From contig NZ_LGYZ01000081.1 in NCBI RefSeq assembly GCF_001310275.1, positions 186,001 through 250,000 of the forward strand: a DNA stretch of 64,000 nucleotides. The letters run 5' to 3'. This document shows positions 18,270 to 29,131 of this stretch, piece after piece. Position 1 is the first letter of the stretch. Every line of letters begins with the position of its first letter. The notes beneath the pieces are model-generated. The model worked only from the letters and a program-made list of their open reading frames with translations. It did not search any database and was not told where the DNA came from. The translations under genes and the position numbers were made by a program. This DNA is from Nocardia arizonensis. Its GTDB lineage: Bacteria > Actinomycetota > Actinomycetes > Mycobacteriales > Mycobacteriaceae.

Positions 18270-19055
18270 TCATGCGGCGCCGCCGGGTCGCCAGATCCCG
18301 ACGTGGTAGCCGACGCCGAACGGAGCGTCCCGGTACAAGGTCGTGACCGCGGGCGCGAGCGGGTCGGCCTCGAACAGCCCTGCGAGCGCCTGGTAGACGG
18401 GTCGGCCCGAGATCCCGAGGTCGGCGCACAGGTCCGGGTCCAGCGCGAGCAGTGCCGCCCGATCGCCCGCGCTCAGCGCTCGATCGAGCTCGGCTTGCTG
18501 GGGATCGGCGCGCTCGTCCAGATAGCCGGGAGCCTTCAGGGTGAGCGTGGACGCCCCGTCCGCGACGACCAGGACGCCGTGCGGCTCGCGATCGGCGTCG
18601 AGTTCCGCGCGCAATCGCGCGCCGAGTGCCGCACAACTCGCGGCATCGGCGTCGGCGGCGAGAATGCGGCCCTCCAACCGGGCGCCGGGGGCGTAGCGGC
18701 CGCGCAACCATCCCGCGATCAGCGCGGGCAGGGGAAGCCGAGGATCGGGTTCGGCGACGGCGGCCGGTTCGGCGAACGACACCGCCACGTCGACCCCGTA
18801 TCCGTGGAACGTGCCCACTGCCTCCGGCCCGAGCGCCGACTCGGCCGTGCCCGCGCCGAGCACGATCCAGCGCCGCGCGAGGGCCGCCAGCGCGGCGACA
18901 GCCTCCGCCACCGCGGCGCGCAACGGCGCGCACGGATCGTCGCGATCCGCCGAATCCGCCCGCGCGATCGCGCCGCCGAGTTCGGGAACCAGGATCGGCG
19001 GCGACGGGACCAGGGCCGCTATGGAGAACACCACGTAACGGTAGCCGTTGCGCAT
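18270..19055 (-). CDS. LigB-like class III extradiol dioxygenase-fold protein (Rv2728c-like)
   Basis: About 261 residues. The opening FSIAALVPSPPILVPEL is characteristic of the LigB/class III extradiol dioxygenase-like family conserved upstream of miaA in mycobacteria (Rv2728c). The family fold normally binds Fe(II) by two histidines and a glutamate; histidines are sparse here (GTFHGY, near the C-terminus VGYHVG), so enzymatic function is uncertain. The true start may be ATG 19055 or one of the GTG codons 7-8 triplets later. A 43-bp gap to miaA suggests co-transcription. Confidence 0.7.
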   Translation of the reverse strand: MRNGYRYVVFSIAALVPSPPILVPELGGAIARADSADRDDPCAPLRAAVAEAVAALAALARRWIVLGAGTAESALGPEAVGTFHGYGVDVAVSFAEPAAVAEPDPRLPLPALIAGWLRGRYAPGARLEGRILAADADAASCAALGARLRAELDADREPHGVLVVADGASTLTLKAPGYLDERADPQQAELDRALSAGDRAALLALDPDLCADLGISGRPVYQALAGLFEADPLAPAVTTLYRDAPFGVGYHVGIWRPGGAA

Positions 19056-19293
19056 CCGGTCACCGCCACCGCAGGTCCCGGCGACCAGCGCGGCTCGCTT
19101 CGAGTGTCTGTGCGTCAATCCGCACCGAGATTGATAGTGTCGAGGTGCTACAACGCAGGTCATCCCGGGTCGGTCGGCCCGCGACGGATCCGCGGAAGGC
19201 GTGGATCGTTCGTCTCGAGAGCTCGAACCGGGTTCAATGGGATGAGCTAGGGCGTAACCAGGCAGCCGTGACGCGCGGCAGGGACGGAGAGCA

Positions 19294-20673
19294 ATGAGCG
19301 ACAGCAACGGAACCGCGAAGGCCACCCCCGGCAGTGCACCGCGACCCTCCGGCGCCCCGAAGCCCGGCGGCTCGACACCCCATCCGAAGCCGCACGCGGT
19401 CAAACCCGCTCCCGGCCCGGCGGCCCAGCAGCACCCGCACCCGGTGGTCGTGCCCACCGTGAGCGACCCGAGCGCCTGGGGCCGGGTGGACGAGGACGGC
19501 ACCGCCTGGGTGAAGACCGCGGGCGGCGAGCGCGTCGTCGGTTCCTGGCAGGCCGGTGACGCCGACGAGGGCTTGGCGCACTTCGGACGCCGATTCGATG
19601 ACCTGGCCACCGAGGTCGCGCTGCTCGAGGCGCGTTTGGCCGCGGGCGCCGACGCCCGCAAGACCAAGACCGCCGCCCTCGCACTGGCCGAATCGCTGCC
19701 AACGGCGGCGGTGATCGGCGATATCGATGGGCTGGCCCGCCGCTTACAGGCGATCACCGAACACTCCGAGGAAGCCGCCGCGCACGCCAAGGAGGAGAAG
19801 GAACGCGCCAGACACGAGCACACCGAACGCAAAGAAGCGCTGTGCCTGGAAGCGGAGAAGATCGCCGCCGAATCCACCCAGTGGAAGGCCGCGGGCGATC
19901 GGCTGCGCGAGATCCTGGACGAGTGGAAATCCATCCGCGGGGTGGACCGCAAGGTCGACGACGCGCTGTGGAAGCGCTACTCCAAGGCGCGTGAGGCGTT
20001 CAACCGCCGCCGCGGGGCGCACTTCGCCGAACTCGATCGCGAACGGGCCGCCGCGAAGGCGCGCAAGGAGGAGTTGTGTGTGCGGGCCGAGGAACTATCC
20101 GGCTCGACCGATTGGGCGGGCACCGCGTCGGTGTTCCGTGATCTGCTCACCGAATGGAAGAGCGCCGGTCGCGCGCCCCGCGAGGCCGACGAGGCGCTGT
20201 GGCGGCGTTTCAAGAGCGCCCAGGACGTGTTCTTCGCCGCCCGCAACGCGGCGGTCTCCGAGCGCGACGCCGAATTCGAGCACAACGCGACCGCCAAGGA
20301 AGAGCTGCTGCGCGCCTACGACCACATCGATCCGGCCAACGGACTCGAAGCGGCCCGCTCGGCGCTGCGTGAACTCCAGGAACGCTGGGACGCCATCGGC
20401 AAGGTGCCGCGTGAGCGAATCCAGGAGCTCGAGGGCAGGTTGCGCACCATCGAGAAGCGGGTGCGCGACGCGGTCGACGCCCAGTGGCGGCGCACCGATC
20501 CCGAGGCCGTCGCCCGCGCGGCCCAGTTCCGCGAGAAGGTCGCCCAGTTCGAGGAGCAGGCCGCCAAGGCACAGGCCGCCGGACGGGCCCGCGATGCCGA
20601 GAAGGCGCTCGAACAGGCCAAGCAGTGGCGCGAATGGGCCGAGGCCGCCGAGGGCGCGGTCAGCAACCGCTGA
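19294..20673 (+). CDS. DUF349 repeat protein (Rv2731-like)
   Basis: 459 residues from ATG with GGAGAG upstream. After a proline-rich 60-residue N-terminus come several DUF349 helical repeats: [44 protein letters not shown] (about residues 193-235), [37 protein letters not shown] (about 275-310) and [26 protein letters not shown] (about 355-380). Almost entirely alpha-helical and charged, so probably a coiled-coil cytoplasmic protein. It is divergent from the LigB-like gene and convergent with the next membrane-protein gene, as Rv2731 is with Rv2732c. The molecular function of DUF349 proteins is not established. Confidence 0.85.
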   Translation: MSDSNGTAKATPGSAPRPSGAPKPGGSTPHPKPHAVKPAPGPAAQQHPHPVVVPTVSDPSAWGRVDEDGTAWVKTAGGERVVGSWQAGDADEGLAHFGRRFDDLATEVALLEARLAAGADARKTKTAALALAESLPTAAVIGDIDGLARRLQAITEHSEEAAAHAKEEKERARHEHTERKEALCLEAEKIAAESTQWKAAGDRLREILDEWKSIRGVDRKVDDALWKRYSKAREAFNRRRGAHFAELDRERAAAKARKEELCVRAEELSGSTDWAGTASVFRDLLTEWKSAGRAPREADEALWRRFKSAQDVFFAARNAAVSERDAEFEHNATAKEELLRAYDHIDPANGLEAARSALRELQERWDAIGKVPRERIQELEGRLRTIEKRVRDAVDAQWRRTDPEAVARAAQFREKVAQFEEQAAKAQAAGRARDAEKALEQAKQWREWAEAAEGAVSNR

Positions 20674-20769
20674 TCGGTCGACCCTTCGCGGGCTCCGGTA
20701 CCGCGAGCCGTGCCCGAACCCCCAGCGTGGACCGGCCATCGCATCCGACCGTGCCAGGAATCGGACGGA

Positions 20770-21633
20770 TCACTCGCCGGTGAGGCGGCGGCGCTGATCC
20801 TCCTCGGCCTTCGCGGCCGCGATGCGACGCTGTTCCTCGGCCTCCAATTGGACGGCGGTACGGCTCCAGACGACGCGAATCCAGTGGAATGTGAGGACCA
20901 TGACGGCCACGGTCCCGAGGATCAGGCCGAATCCGGGGCCCGCGCCCTGGTAGTTGCCCAGGCCCGGGGTCTGGCGGTGCCAGATGGACAGCACGCCGAA
21001 TACGCTCGCCACCGCCGAACCCGCCACCGCGATCCAGGCCAGCACCCAGCGCCGGGTCATGAGCGCCAGCAGCGAGAAGCCGACGCCGAAGATCACCGTG
21101 AACCACACGAATATGCGCGAGGGCAACCCGATGTGCTCGATACGGCCGACCTCGGTGCCCAACAGGACGTCGAATCCGCGCGCCGCGCCCGCGTGCGGGA
21201 GCACCAGCGACAGCAGCAGCACGAAGACCGCGACGGCGACCACCATCGCGCGCACGCCCGGGTCGATCTCGCCGGCGATGCGGCGCTCGACGGCGTCGAT
21301 CTCGGCGCGGAACTGCTCGAATTCACCGTTGTTCGCCACGCCGCCGGTCGCCACGCCGTTCGCGGACCCGCTGTTCTCGACCGAACCCACTGCGCTCTCG
21401 TCTCCTTCGCCTGCCTCGCCGCTCACACCGGACTCCTCAACTGTGCCACCTTCGCTCCCGGCCCCCGCATCCGGCCCACTACGTCCGGTAGTAGCCTTCG
21501 GCTCCCCGCCGTCGCCGGTTCGATTCGACGGGGTAGCGCCCATACCGCCCGGCCGCGCGTCCGCCGGACCGGGCCGACGTGAATCGTGCCGAGATTCCGC
21601 GTCCGCCCGAGATTCCGCGTCCTCGCCGTTCAC
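20770..21633 (-). CDS. Four-TM membrane protein (Rv2732c-like)
   Basis: 287 residues. I start at GTG 21633, which has GGGAGG 4-5 nt upstream. The first 130 residues are glycine/glutamate/serine-rich and disordered. After FEQFRAEIDAVERRIAGEIDPGVR come four membrane segments (MVVAVAVFVLLLSLVLPHAGA; FVWFTVIFGVGFSLLALM; VLAWIAVAGSAVASVFGV; FGLILGTVAVMVLTFHWIRVV) and a charged C-terminal helix. Its position between the DUF349 gene and miaB is that of M. tuberculosis Rv2732c. Function unknown. Confidence 0.75.
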   Translation of the reverse strand: MNGEDAESRADAESRHDSRRPGPADARPGGMGATPSNRTGDGGEPKATTGRSGPDAGAGSEGGTVEESGVSGEAGEGDESAVGSVENSGSANGVATGGVANNGEFEQFRAEIDAVERRIAGEIDPGVRAMVVAVAVFVLLLSLVLPHAGAARGFDVLLGTEVGRIEHIGLPSRIFVWFTVIFGVGFSLLALMTRRWVLAWIAVAGSAVASVFGVLSIWHRQTPGLGNYQGAGPGFGLILGTVAVMVLTFHWIRVVWSRTAVQLEAEEQRRIAAAKAEEDQRRRLTGE

Positions 21634-21796
21634 GCGACCTCCCGCGATTGTCCGTCCGGTCGAATTCCTCGTACTCAGCGCGTTCGCCACACGCCGATCG
21701 CTCGCACTCTCAACGTATACGTCCGCACGACTCGTGTGCACCGGCCCCGCGGGCCGGGATCGATCCCGATCGACGCGGTCTCGAGCCGCACCGGCT

Positions 21797-23359
21797 TCAG
21801 CTACCGCAGCCGGTGGCGCAACCGGACACGGCAATGGGCTCGGTAACCGGGGCGCCGATGCGCGGCAGGCCGAGCCCGACGCCGACGGGCGCGGTCTGCG
21901 GGGTGATACCGCGCTCGTGCGCATCGCCCGCGCGGGTGCGCCGGTGTGTCTTTACCAGACCGTCGGCGATGAGGTGATGGGGTGCGGCCTCGGTGATGTC
22001 GACGGTGACGACGTCGCCGGCACGGATCGGCTCGGCGGTGTCGGAGGGTCGGAAGTGCACCAGCCTGCCGTCGCGGGCGCGGCCGCTCATGCGGGCGGTC
22101 GCGGCGTTCTTCTTACCCGCGCCCTCGGCGACCAGCAGTTCGACCTCGGCGCCGATCAGCGCCCGGTTGGCGGCGAGGGAAATCTCCTCCTGGAGGACGA
22201 CGAGGCGGTCGTAGCGTTCCCGCACCACGGCCTTGGGCAGCTGCTCGGCCATCTCGGCGGCGGGGGTGCCGGGGCGCTTGGAGTACTGGAAGGTGAACGC
22301 GCTGGTGAAACGGGCGCGGCGGACCACATCGAGGGTCTGCTCGAAGTCATCGTCGGTTTCGCCCGGGAAGCCGACGATGATGTCGGTGGTGATGGCCGCG
22401 TGCGGCATGGCCGCGCGCACCTTCTCGATGATGCCGAGGTAGCGCTCCTTGCGGTAGGAGCGGCGCATGGCCTTGAGCACCCTGTCGGAGCCGGATTGCA
22501 GCGGCATATGCAGCTGCGGGCAGATGTTCGGCGTCTGCGCCATGGCCTCGATCACGTCGTCGGTGAATTCGGCCGGATGCGGCGAAGTGAACCGGACCCG
22601 TTCGAGTCCGTCGATATCGCCGCAGGCGCGCAGCAGTTTCGCGAAAGCGCCGCGATCGCGCGACTCCTCGGGGTCGACGAAGTTCACACCGTAGGAATTG
22701 ACGTTCTGCCCCAGCAGCGTGACCTCGAGTACGCCCTGTTCGACCAGCGCCCGTACCTCGGCGAGCACGTCGCCGGGACGGCGGTCGACCTCCTTGCCCC
22801 GCAGCGCGGGCACGATGCAGAAGGTGCAGGTGTTGTTGCAGCCCACCGAGATCGACACCCAGCCTGCATAGGCCGATTCACGCTTGGCGGGCAGGGTGGA
22901 CGGGAATGCCTCCAGGGATTCGAGAATCTCGACCTGCGCCTCGGCGTTGTGGCGGGCCCGTTTGAGCAGCACCGGCAACGAACCGATGTTGTGCGTGCCG
23001 AACACCACATCAACCCAGGGCGCCTTGCGCACGACGACCTCGCGGTCCTTCTGCGCCAGACAGCCGCCGACCGCGATCTGCATGCCGGGACGCTCCGCCT
23101 TGATCGGCGCGAGGTGGCCGAGTGTGCCGTACAGCTTGTTGTCGGCGTTCTCGCGGACCGCGCAGGTGTTGAACACGACGAGATCAGCCGTCGCGCCGGG
23201 CGCGGCCTTCACATAACCCGCGTCCTCGAGCAGGCCGGACAAGCGTTCGGAATCGTGCACGTTCATCTGGCAGCCGAAGGTACGGACCTCGTAGGAGCGC
23301 GCGTCACCCTCGGGCCGGGTCTGGTCGGGAGGCAGCGCGGTCTGTCCGATCGAATCCAC
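21797..23359 (-). CDS. miaB: tRNA-2-methylthio-N6-dimethylallyladenosine synthase MiaB
   Basis: 520 residues from GTG 23359. Radical-SAM methylthiotransferase modifying A37 after MiaA. The N-terminal UPF0004 domain carries three cluster-binding cysteines (FGCQMN, NTCAVRE, GGCLAQ), the radical-SAM domain the CX3CX2C motif in [13 protein letters not shown], and the C-terminus a TRAM domain. The last 35 residues ([17 protein letters not shown]...) are an unusual glycine-rich tail. An upstream extension to 23494 is open but lacks similarity to the family, so I prefer the shorter start. Confidence 0.95.
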   Translation of the reverse strand: MDSIGQTALPPDQTRPEGDARSYEVRTFGCQMNVHDSERLSGLLEDAGYVKAAPGATADLVVFNTCAVRENADNKLYGTLGHLAPIKAERPGMQIAVGGCLAQKDREVVVRKAPWVDVVFGTHNIGSLPVLLKRARHNAEAQVEILESLEAFPSTLPAKRESAYAGWVSISVGCNNTCTFCIVPALRGKEVDRRPGDVLAEVRALVEQGVLEVTLLGQNVNSYGVNFVDPEESRDRGAFAKLLRACGDIDGLERVRFTSPHPAEFTDDVIEAMAQTPNICPQLHMPLQSGSDRVLKAMRRSYRKERYLGIIEKVRAAMPHAAITTDIIVGFPGETDDDFEQTLDVVRRARFTSAFTFQYSKRPGTPAAEMAEQLPKAVVRERYDRLVVLQEEISLAANRALIGAEVELLVAEGAGKKNAATARMSGRARDGRLVHFRPSDTAEPIRAGDVVTVDITEAAPHHLIADGLVKTHRRTRAGDAHERGITPQTAPVGVGLGLPRIGAPVTEPIAVSGCATGCGS

Positions 23360-23465
23360 CCGTCCAGGGTACGGGCGTCCGTATCCGGCCTGACGCGCGC
23401 ATCGACGCAGGCCGCACGCGCGGCGGCGGTTCGCCCAAGGCGACCTGGAGGTTACATCCACGTGA

Positions 23466-23488
23466 CGATACGGCGCGGCGATACGGCG
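23466..23488. repeat. 10-bp direct repeat upstream of gluA
   Basis: CGATACGGCG occurs twice, separated by CGG, 50-70 bp before the gluA start. It could be an activator or repressor site for the amino-acid transporter, or simply promoter-region repetition. Confidence 0.35.
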
Positions 23489-23538
23489 TGTCACAGAAAC
23501 CGGGGCAAACTTCCGTTTTCCCCTTAAGGTCAGAGACC

Positions 23539-24333
23539 ATGACCGATGCCGATGCCGATGCCGCGCCCGACTCGACCGGGGACGCCGGCGCAGCAGCAGC
23601 GCCCATGATCTCGATGCGCAAGGTGGACAAGCACTTCGGTGCGCTGCACGTCCTGCGTGATATCAATCTGGAGGTTCCGCGCGGACAGGTCGTCATTGTG
23701 CTCGGCCCCTCCGGGTCGGGTAAATCGACGTTGTGCCGCACCATCAATCGCCTCGAACCCATCGACTCCGGCGATATCGCGATCGACGGCGTGCCGCTGC
23801 CCGCGGAGGGAAAGGCGTTGGCCGCGTTGCGCGCCGATGTCGGCATGGTGTTCCAGTCGTTCAACCTGTTCGCGCACAAGAGCATCATCGACAACGTCAT
23901 GCTCGCGCCGATGAAGGTCCGCAAGGTCGGTAAGGAGGCAGCCCGCAGCCGCGCGATGGAATTGCTCGAACGGGTCGGCATCGCCGATCAGGCCGACAAG
24001 TATCCGGCGCAGTTGTCCGGCGGTCAGCAGCAGCGCGTGGCCATCGCCCGCGCGCTGGCCATGAATCCCAAGGTCATGCTGTTCGACGAGCCGACCTCGG
24101 CGCTGGACCCGGAAATGGTCAACGAGGTGCTCGACGTGATGGTGTCGCTGGCCAAGGAGGGTATGACCATGCTCGTGGTCACCCACGAGATGGGCTTCGC
24201 GCGCCGGGCGGGCGATCGGGTGCTGTTCATGGCCGACGGTCGGATCGTCGAGGACACCGCGCCCGAGACGTTCTTCACCGCGCCGAAATCCGACCGGGCC
24301 AAGGACTTCCTCGGCAAGATCCTGAGCCACTGA
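23539..24333 (+). CDS. gluA: Glutamate-type ABC importer, ATPase GluA
   Basis: 264 residues. Polar amino-acid ABC ATPase: Walker [11 protein letters not shown]-loop VFQSFNLF, signature LSGGQQQR, Walker [16 protein letters not shown], switch His in VVTHEM. ATG 23539 follows AAGG by 9 nt. It is the first gene of a four-gene cluster with the gluABCD order known for glutamate uptake in Corynebacterium glutamicum, also located beside recX there. The first 28 residues are an alanine/aspartate-rich extension. Substrate (glutamate, possibly aspartate or glutamine) is inferred from order and similarity. Confidence 0.9.
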   Translation: MTDADADAAPDSTGDAGAAAAPMISMRKVDKHFGALHVLRDINLEVPRGQVVIVLGPSGSGKSTLCRTINRLEPIDSGDIAIDGVPLPAEGKALAALRADVGMVFQSFNLFAHKSIIDNVMLAPMKVRKVGKEAARSRAMELLERVGIADQADKYPAQLSGGQQQRVAIARALAMNPKVMLFDEPTSALDPEMVNEVLDVMVSLAKEGMTMLVVTHEMGFARRAGDRVLFMADGRIVEDTAPETFFTAPKSDRAKDFLGKILSH

Positions 24334-24374
24334 ATCCGCCACGCAACGAAACCACTAGAGGAGTTGGGAACCCG

Positions 24375-25208
24375 ATGAGGATTACTCGTGCACTGCGCTT
24401 CGGCGTCGGGGCGATGGCCCTGGCGCTCGCCGTCACCGCCTGTGGCGGCGGCGACGAAGGCTCGGCCCTCGACAGCGCCAAGGACGGCAAATTGACCGTC
24501 GGCATCAAGTTCGACCAGCCCGGCCTCGGACTGCGCAACAAGGACGGATCGTTCAGCGGTTTCGACGTCGAGGTCGCCAAGTACGTCGCCGAGAAGCTGG
24601 GCGTGAAGCCGGAGAACGTCACGTTCAAGGAATCGCCGTCGGCGCAGCGCGAGACCTTGATCGAGAACGGCCAGGTCGACTTCATCGTCGCCACCTACTC
24701 CATCACCGACAAGCGCAAGGACAAGGTCGATTTCGCCGGGCCGTACTACGTGGCGGGGCAGTCGCTGCTGGTGAAGGCGGACAACACCGACATCACCGGA
24801 CCCGAATCGCTGACCGGCAACAAGAAGCTCTGCTCGGTGAAGGGTTCGACGCCCGCGCAGAACGTGAAGGACAAGTACGCCAAGGACGTCCAGTTGCAGG
24901 AGTTCGACACGTACTCGCTGTGTGTCGAGGCGCTGCGCAACGGTTCGGTCGACGCGGTGACCACCGACGACATCATTCTCGCGGGCTTCGCCGCGCAGTC
25001 GCCGGGCCAGCTCAAGGTCGTCGGCAAGCCCTTCACCACCGAGAACTACGGCATCGGTCTGAAGAAGGGCGATACCGAGACCCGCGCCAAGATCAACGAC
25101 GCGATAGAGCAGATGATCAAGGACGGCTCCTGGTCGAAGGCGTTCGCCTCGACTGTCGGCAGCTCCGGCTACCCGATGCCGCAGCCGCCCGCCGTGAACC
25201 GCTACTGA
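24375..25208 (+). CDS. gluB: Substrate-binding lipoprotein GluB
   Basis: 277 residues. Signal sequence with lipobox LAVTAC, so Cys23 is lipidated and the protein is anchored outside the membrane. The mature part is a periplasmic-binding-protein type 2 fold: GKLTVGIKFDQPGLGLRNKDGSFSGFDVEVAKYVAEKLG at the N-terminus and DFIVATYSITDKRKDKVDFAGPYYVAGQSLLVK around the ligand pocket (the arginine and aspartate there usually bind the amino-acid backbone). 41 bp after gluA, with GAGGAG before ATG. A strong hairpin follows and probably sets its higher expression relative to the permeases. Confidence 0.92.
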   Translation: MRITRALRFGVGAMALALAVTACGGGDEGSALDSAKDGKLTVGIKFDQPGLGLRNKDGSFSGFDVEVAKYVAEKLGVKPENVTFKESPSAQRETLIENGQVDFIVATYSITDKRKDKVDFAGPYYVAGQSLLVKADNTDITGPESLTGNKKLCSVKGSTPAQNVKDKYAKDVQLQEFDTYSLCVEALRNGSVDAVTTDDIILAGFAAQSPGQLKVVGKPFTTENYGIGLKKGDTETRAKINDAIEQMIKDGSWSKAFASTVGSSGYPMPQPPAVNRY

Positions 25209-25218
25209 GTTCGACCCG

Positions 25219-25256
25219 CCGCGGGTGGTTCGGGCAGGCGCCCGGACCACCCGCGG
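25219..25256 (+). terminator. Strong intra-operon hairpin between gluB and gluC
   Basis: CCGCGGGTGGTTCGGGC pairs with GCCCGGACCACCCGCGG (17 bp, one G-U) around an AGGC loop. It begins 10 nt after the gluB stop and ends 50 nt before the gluC start. Such hairpins attenuate transcription into permease genes or protect the upstream message from 3' exonucleases. Confidence 0.85.
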
Positions 25257-25306
25257 TCGGTTCGCACCGATTACCCGTCCACCCCGATCGGAGGGATGCG
25301 CCCACC

Positions 25307-25978
25307 GTGATCGACCTGATCTCCGAATATGACACCGAGATACTGCAAGCCTTCTGGGTGACCATCAAGCTGACCCTGACCTCGGCCGTCGGCGCCTTCG
25401 TTCTCGGCACCATCGTCGCCGCGATGCGTGTATCCCCCGTGCCGGTCGCCCGCACGCTCGGCGCCGCCTACGTCACGATCTTCCGCAATACCCCGCTGAC
25501 GCTGATCATCCTGTTCTGCTCGCTCGGCCTGTACCTGACGTTGCAGTGGAAGTTGGCGGGCGATTCCATCGCCGACAACAACTATCGGTGGGCCGTCGTC
25601 GGCCTGAGCGTGTACACCGGCGCCTTCGTCTGCGAATCGCTGCGCGCCGGTATCAACACCGTGGCGCTCGGCCAGTCGGAGGCAGGACGGTCGCTCGGTC
25701 TGAGTTTCGGTCAGAATCTGCGCTACATCGTGCTGCCGCAGGCGTTCCGCGCGGTGATCGCGCCGCTGGGCAGCGTGCTGATCGCGCTCACCAAGAATTC
25801 CACCATCGCCTCGGCCATCGGTGTCGCGGAAGCGGCGTACCTGATGGCGGAGATGAACGAGAACGAGGCCGCCGTCATCGCCATCGGCGCCATCTTCGCC
25901 TTCGGCTTCGTATGTCTGACCCTTCCAACGGGCCTGCTGTTCGGTTGGCTCGCAAAGCGATTCGAGGTGGCCCGATGA
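25307..25978 (+). CDS. gluC: Amino-acid ABC permease GluC
   Basis: 223 residues from GTG 25307. A 3-5 helix HisM-type permease with the EAA-loop SLGLSFGQNLRYIVLPQAFRAVIAPLGS, which contacts the ATPase. Membrane segments include FWVTIKLTLTSAVGAFVLGT, LTLIILFCSLGLYL and AVIAIGAIFAFGFVCLTLP. GGAGGG lies about 11 nt upstream. The gene overlaps gluD by 4 bp (ATGA), so the two permeases are translationally coupled and probably form a heterodimer. Confidence 0.92.
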   Translation: MIDLISEYDTEILQAFWVTIKLTLTSAVGAFVLGTIVAAMRVSPVPVARTLGAAYVTIFRNTPLTLIILFCSLGLYLTLQWKLAGDSIADNNYRWAVVGLSVYTGAFVCESLRAGINTVALGQSEAGRSLGLSFGQNLRYIVLPQAFRAVIAPLGSVLIALTKNSTIASAIGVAEAAYLMAEMNENEAAVIAIGAIFAFGFVCLTLPTGLLFGWLAKRFEVAR

Positions 25979-26871
25979 GCTCCGGCGCGTCCGTCCTGTT
26001 CGACGCGCCCGGCCCACGGGCGCGCATACGCAACCACCTGTATTCCGTGCTGGTCGTGGTGGCCATCGTGGCCGTCGGCGTGGTGCTGTTCCGCGCCTTC
26101 GACGAGCAGGGGCAGTTCACGGCCGAGAAGTGGAAGCCGTTCCTCGACTCCGACGTGTGGCAGACCTATCTGCTGTCCGGTTTGCGGGGCACCGTGGTCG
26201 CCGCGGCGCTGTCCATCGTCTTCGCGCTGATCGTCGGCATGATCTTCGGCATTCTGCGGCTATCGGATCACTTGTGGGTGCGGGTGGTCGCGGGCGCGGT
26301 CGTCGAATTCGCGCGGGCCGTTCCCGTGCTGATCCTGATGATCTTCCTGTTCTCGCTGTTCTCCGAGTACAAGGTCTTCAAATCCGACGATCTCGCGCTC
26401 GCCGCCGTCGTCGTGGCCCTGACGGTCTACAACGGCTCGGTCATCGCCGAAATCGTCCGCGCGGGTATCCGTTCGCTGCCCAAGGGCCAGACCGAGGCGG
26501 CGGTGGCGCTCGGCCTGCGTAAGAACCAGTTGATGCGCCTGATCCTGCTGCCGCAGGCGATCACGGCCATGCTGCCCGCGCTCATCTCGCAAATGGTCGT
26601 GGCACTGAAGGATACGGCGCTGGGCTACCAGATCACCTACGCCGAGATCGTGCGGCAAGGTCAGCAACTCGGCGCGGCGGAGCAGAACATCATTCCGTCG
26701 CTGATCGTGGTGGCGATCGTCATGATCGCGCTCAACAGTTCGCTCTCCTATGCCGCGACCGTGGTCGAGCGCAGGCTGCGCACGCGCAGGCGCACTCGCG
26801 GCGGCGCGGTGCTCGCCCCCGATTCGGTGATCACCGATGCCACACCCGGCATGGATATCACCAAGAAATGA
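25975..26871 (+). CDS. gluD: Amino-acid ABC permease GluD
   Basis: 298 residues, second HisM-type permease. Membrane segments at about residues 23-42 (VLVVVAIVAVGVVLF), 70-95 (VVAAALSIVFALIVGMIFGIL) and further. The EAA loop is AVALGLRKNQLMRLILLPQAITAMLPALI. It is longer than GluC by an N-terminal helix and a basic cytosolic tail (RRLRTRRRTRGG). Starts inside the gluC stop. No obvious terminator follows before the convergent recX gene. Confidence 0.92.
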   Translation: MSSGASVLFDAPGPRARIRNHLYSVLVVVAIVAVGVVLFRAFDEQGQFTAEKWKPFLDSDVWQTYLLSGLRGTVVAAALSIVFALIVGMIFGILRLSDHLWVRVVAGAVVEFARAVPVLILMIFLFSLFSEYKVFKSDDLALAAVVVALTVYNGSVIAEIVRAGIRSLPKGQTEAAVALGLRKNQLMRLILLPQAITAMLPALISQMVVALKDTALGYQITYAEIVRQGQQLGAAEQNIIPSLIVVAIVMIALNSSLSYAATVVERRLRTRRRTRGGAVLAPDSVITDATPGMDITKK

Positions 26872-26992
26872 CGCACTCGACGGCACGTCCTTCGCGGAGT
26901 TCCCGGGCGCGCGGGCCGAGAAGGTACGCGCCCCAATCCCTCGCGCCACGGACCTGTCCGCACCCGACCCGTAGTTCGGAGGCGAACGCGGA

Positions 26993-27820
26993 TCATTCGT
27001 GGGCGAACTCCTCGGTCGAACCGCTCTGCTCGAGTTCGGCCTTCACGACTGTGAAGGCCGTGGCCTGGCTGTAGCCGCGACGGGCCAGCATACCGACCAA
27101 GCGGCGAATGACCTTGTCGCGCTCCAGATCCCGGGGGATCGTGCGGAGTTTGCGGCGTACCAGTTCGGTGGCTCGATCGGTTTCGTCGTCACCGGCGATG
27201 GCGTCGAGGGCCGGCGCGGCATCGGATGCGGCGACCCCCTTGTTCCGCAATTCCCGCGCCAGTGCGTGTCTACCTCTGCCGGAGTAGGTGTGCCGGGACC
27301 GCACCCATTCCTCGGCAAAGGCCGCGTCGTCGACGAGCCCCACCTCGGCGAGCTTGTCGAGGGCGATATCGGCGACCTCGACGGAGTACCCTTTGGCGGC
27401 CAACCGCCGCGCCAGTTCGGCGCGGCTGCGGGCGCGGACGGCGAGCAGACGCAGACACGCGTCCTTGGCCTGCTCCACCGTCCCGCCCTGCGGGGTGCGC
27501 TCGGCACCACGCCCGGACCCGGCCGCCACCGGATCCTCCTCTCGGCCGGACATACCTCCGTTGTCGGCCGAGAGGGAGCCCTCATCCTCGGAATCCTCGA
27601 ACCACTCCCGGCGACCGCGTGTTCGCCCCGTTCGGGATATGGCCCCGGCCGAGCGCGCCCGCTGCGGATCGGGTGCGCTCGACCGGGTGCCCGAGGTGTC
27701 CGCATCGGCCGAACCACCTTCGGCCGACCGGACTGGTCTGGTGACCTCGACGCCGAGTTCGGCCAGCCGCCGTCGCATCTGCGCCACCGGGTCGGGACGC
27801 GCGGAGGCCGCTGTGCCCAT
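26993..27820 (-). CDS. recX: RecA regulatory protein RecX
   Basis: 275 residues, longer than the usual 150-180 because of a 110-residue arginine/serine/glutamate-rich N-terminus. The RecX three-helix repeats occupy the C-terminal part: LRLLAVRARSRAELARRLAAKGYSVEVADIALDKLAEVGLVDDAAFAEEWVRSR and the following RGRHALARELRNKGV. RecX caps and disassembles RecA filaments. It starts 12 bp after the recA stop on the same strand, so is co-transcribed and damage-induced with recA. Confidence 0.93.
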   Translation of the reverse strand: MGTAASARPDPVAQMRRRLAELGVEVTRPVRSAEGGSADADTSGTRSSAPDPQRARSAGAISRTGRTRGRREWFEDSEDEGSLSADNGGMSGREEDPVAAGSGRGAERTPQGGTVEQAKDACLRLLAVRARSRAELARRLAAKGYSVEVADIALDKLAEVGLVDDAAFAEEWVRSRHTYSGRGRHALARELRNKGVAASDAAPALDAIAGDDETDRATELVRRKLRTIPRDLERDKVIRRLVGMLARRGYSQATAFTVVKAELEQSGSTEEFAHE

Positions 27821-27832
27821 CTCGGCGCCGGA

Positions 27833-28876
<1,044 letters not shown>

Positions 28877-28927
28877 GTCCTTGGTCCCCTTTTCCGCCGG
28901 GTGATCTCGTTCTCTTGGTTGGCGCCC

Positions 28928-28950
28928 ACATTAGAGCGCGGCACCGACAA
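28928..28950 (-). promoter_or_regulatory. RecA-NDp/PafBC-type promoter motif
   Basis: On the minus strand TTGTCGGTG, 8 nt, then TAATGT. This fits the mycobacterial LexA-independent DNA-damage promoter consensus TTGTCRGTG-N8-TANNNT, activated by PafBC. It ends about 50 bp before the recA start. Confidence 0.85.
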
Positions 28951-28969
28951 GTTCCGGCGTCAAGCTTAA

Positions 28970-28985
28970 ACGAACAGATGTTCGA
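28970..28985. promoter_or_regulatory. LexA box upstream of recA
   Basis: ACGAACAGATGTTCGA matches the SOS consensus except the first base, with a perfect CGAAC-N4-GTTCG core. It lies 20 bp upstream of the PafBC-type motif and about 95 bp from the recA start. Confidence 0.88.
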
Positions 28986-29131
28986 GTCAAGCGACGCGCC
29001 CGGACCCGGGAGCGGACATTGTTCGTCCACCGCGATCACCGACGGCGCGATCCCGTCTCGCCCTCGGTGTCGCGGTCCCGGTGTTCCGCGGGAGTGGCGG
29101 GCGAACAGCAATCGGTCACCCTGCTCCCGAG

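Noticed and set aside
21634..21796. Extension of the Rv2732c-like ORF upstream to 21924
   Set aside because: It would overlap miaB; GTG 21633 has an excellent ribosome-binding site.
23360..23494. miaB start at 23494
   Set aside because: The extra 45 residues are arginine-rich and lie upstream of the normal family start.
20954..23527. 857-codon plus-strand ORF over miaB
   Set aside because: Shadow of miaB and the Rv2732c-like gene; no recognisable domain.
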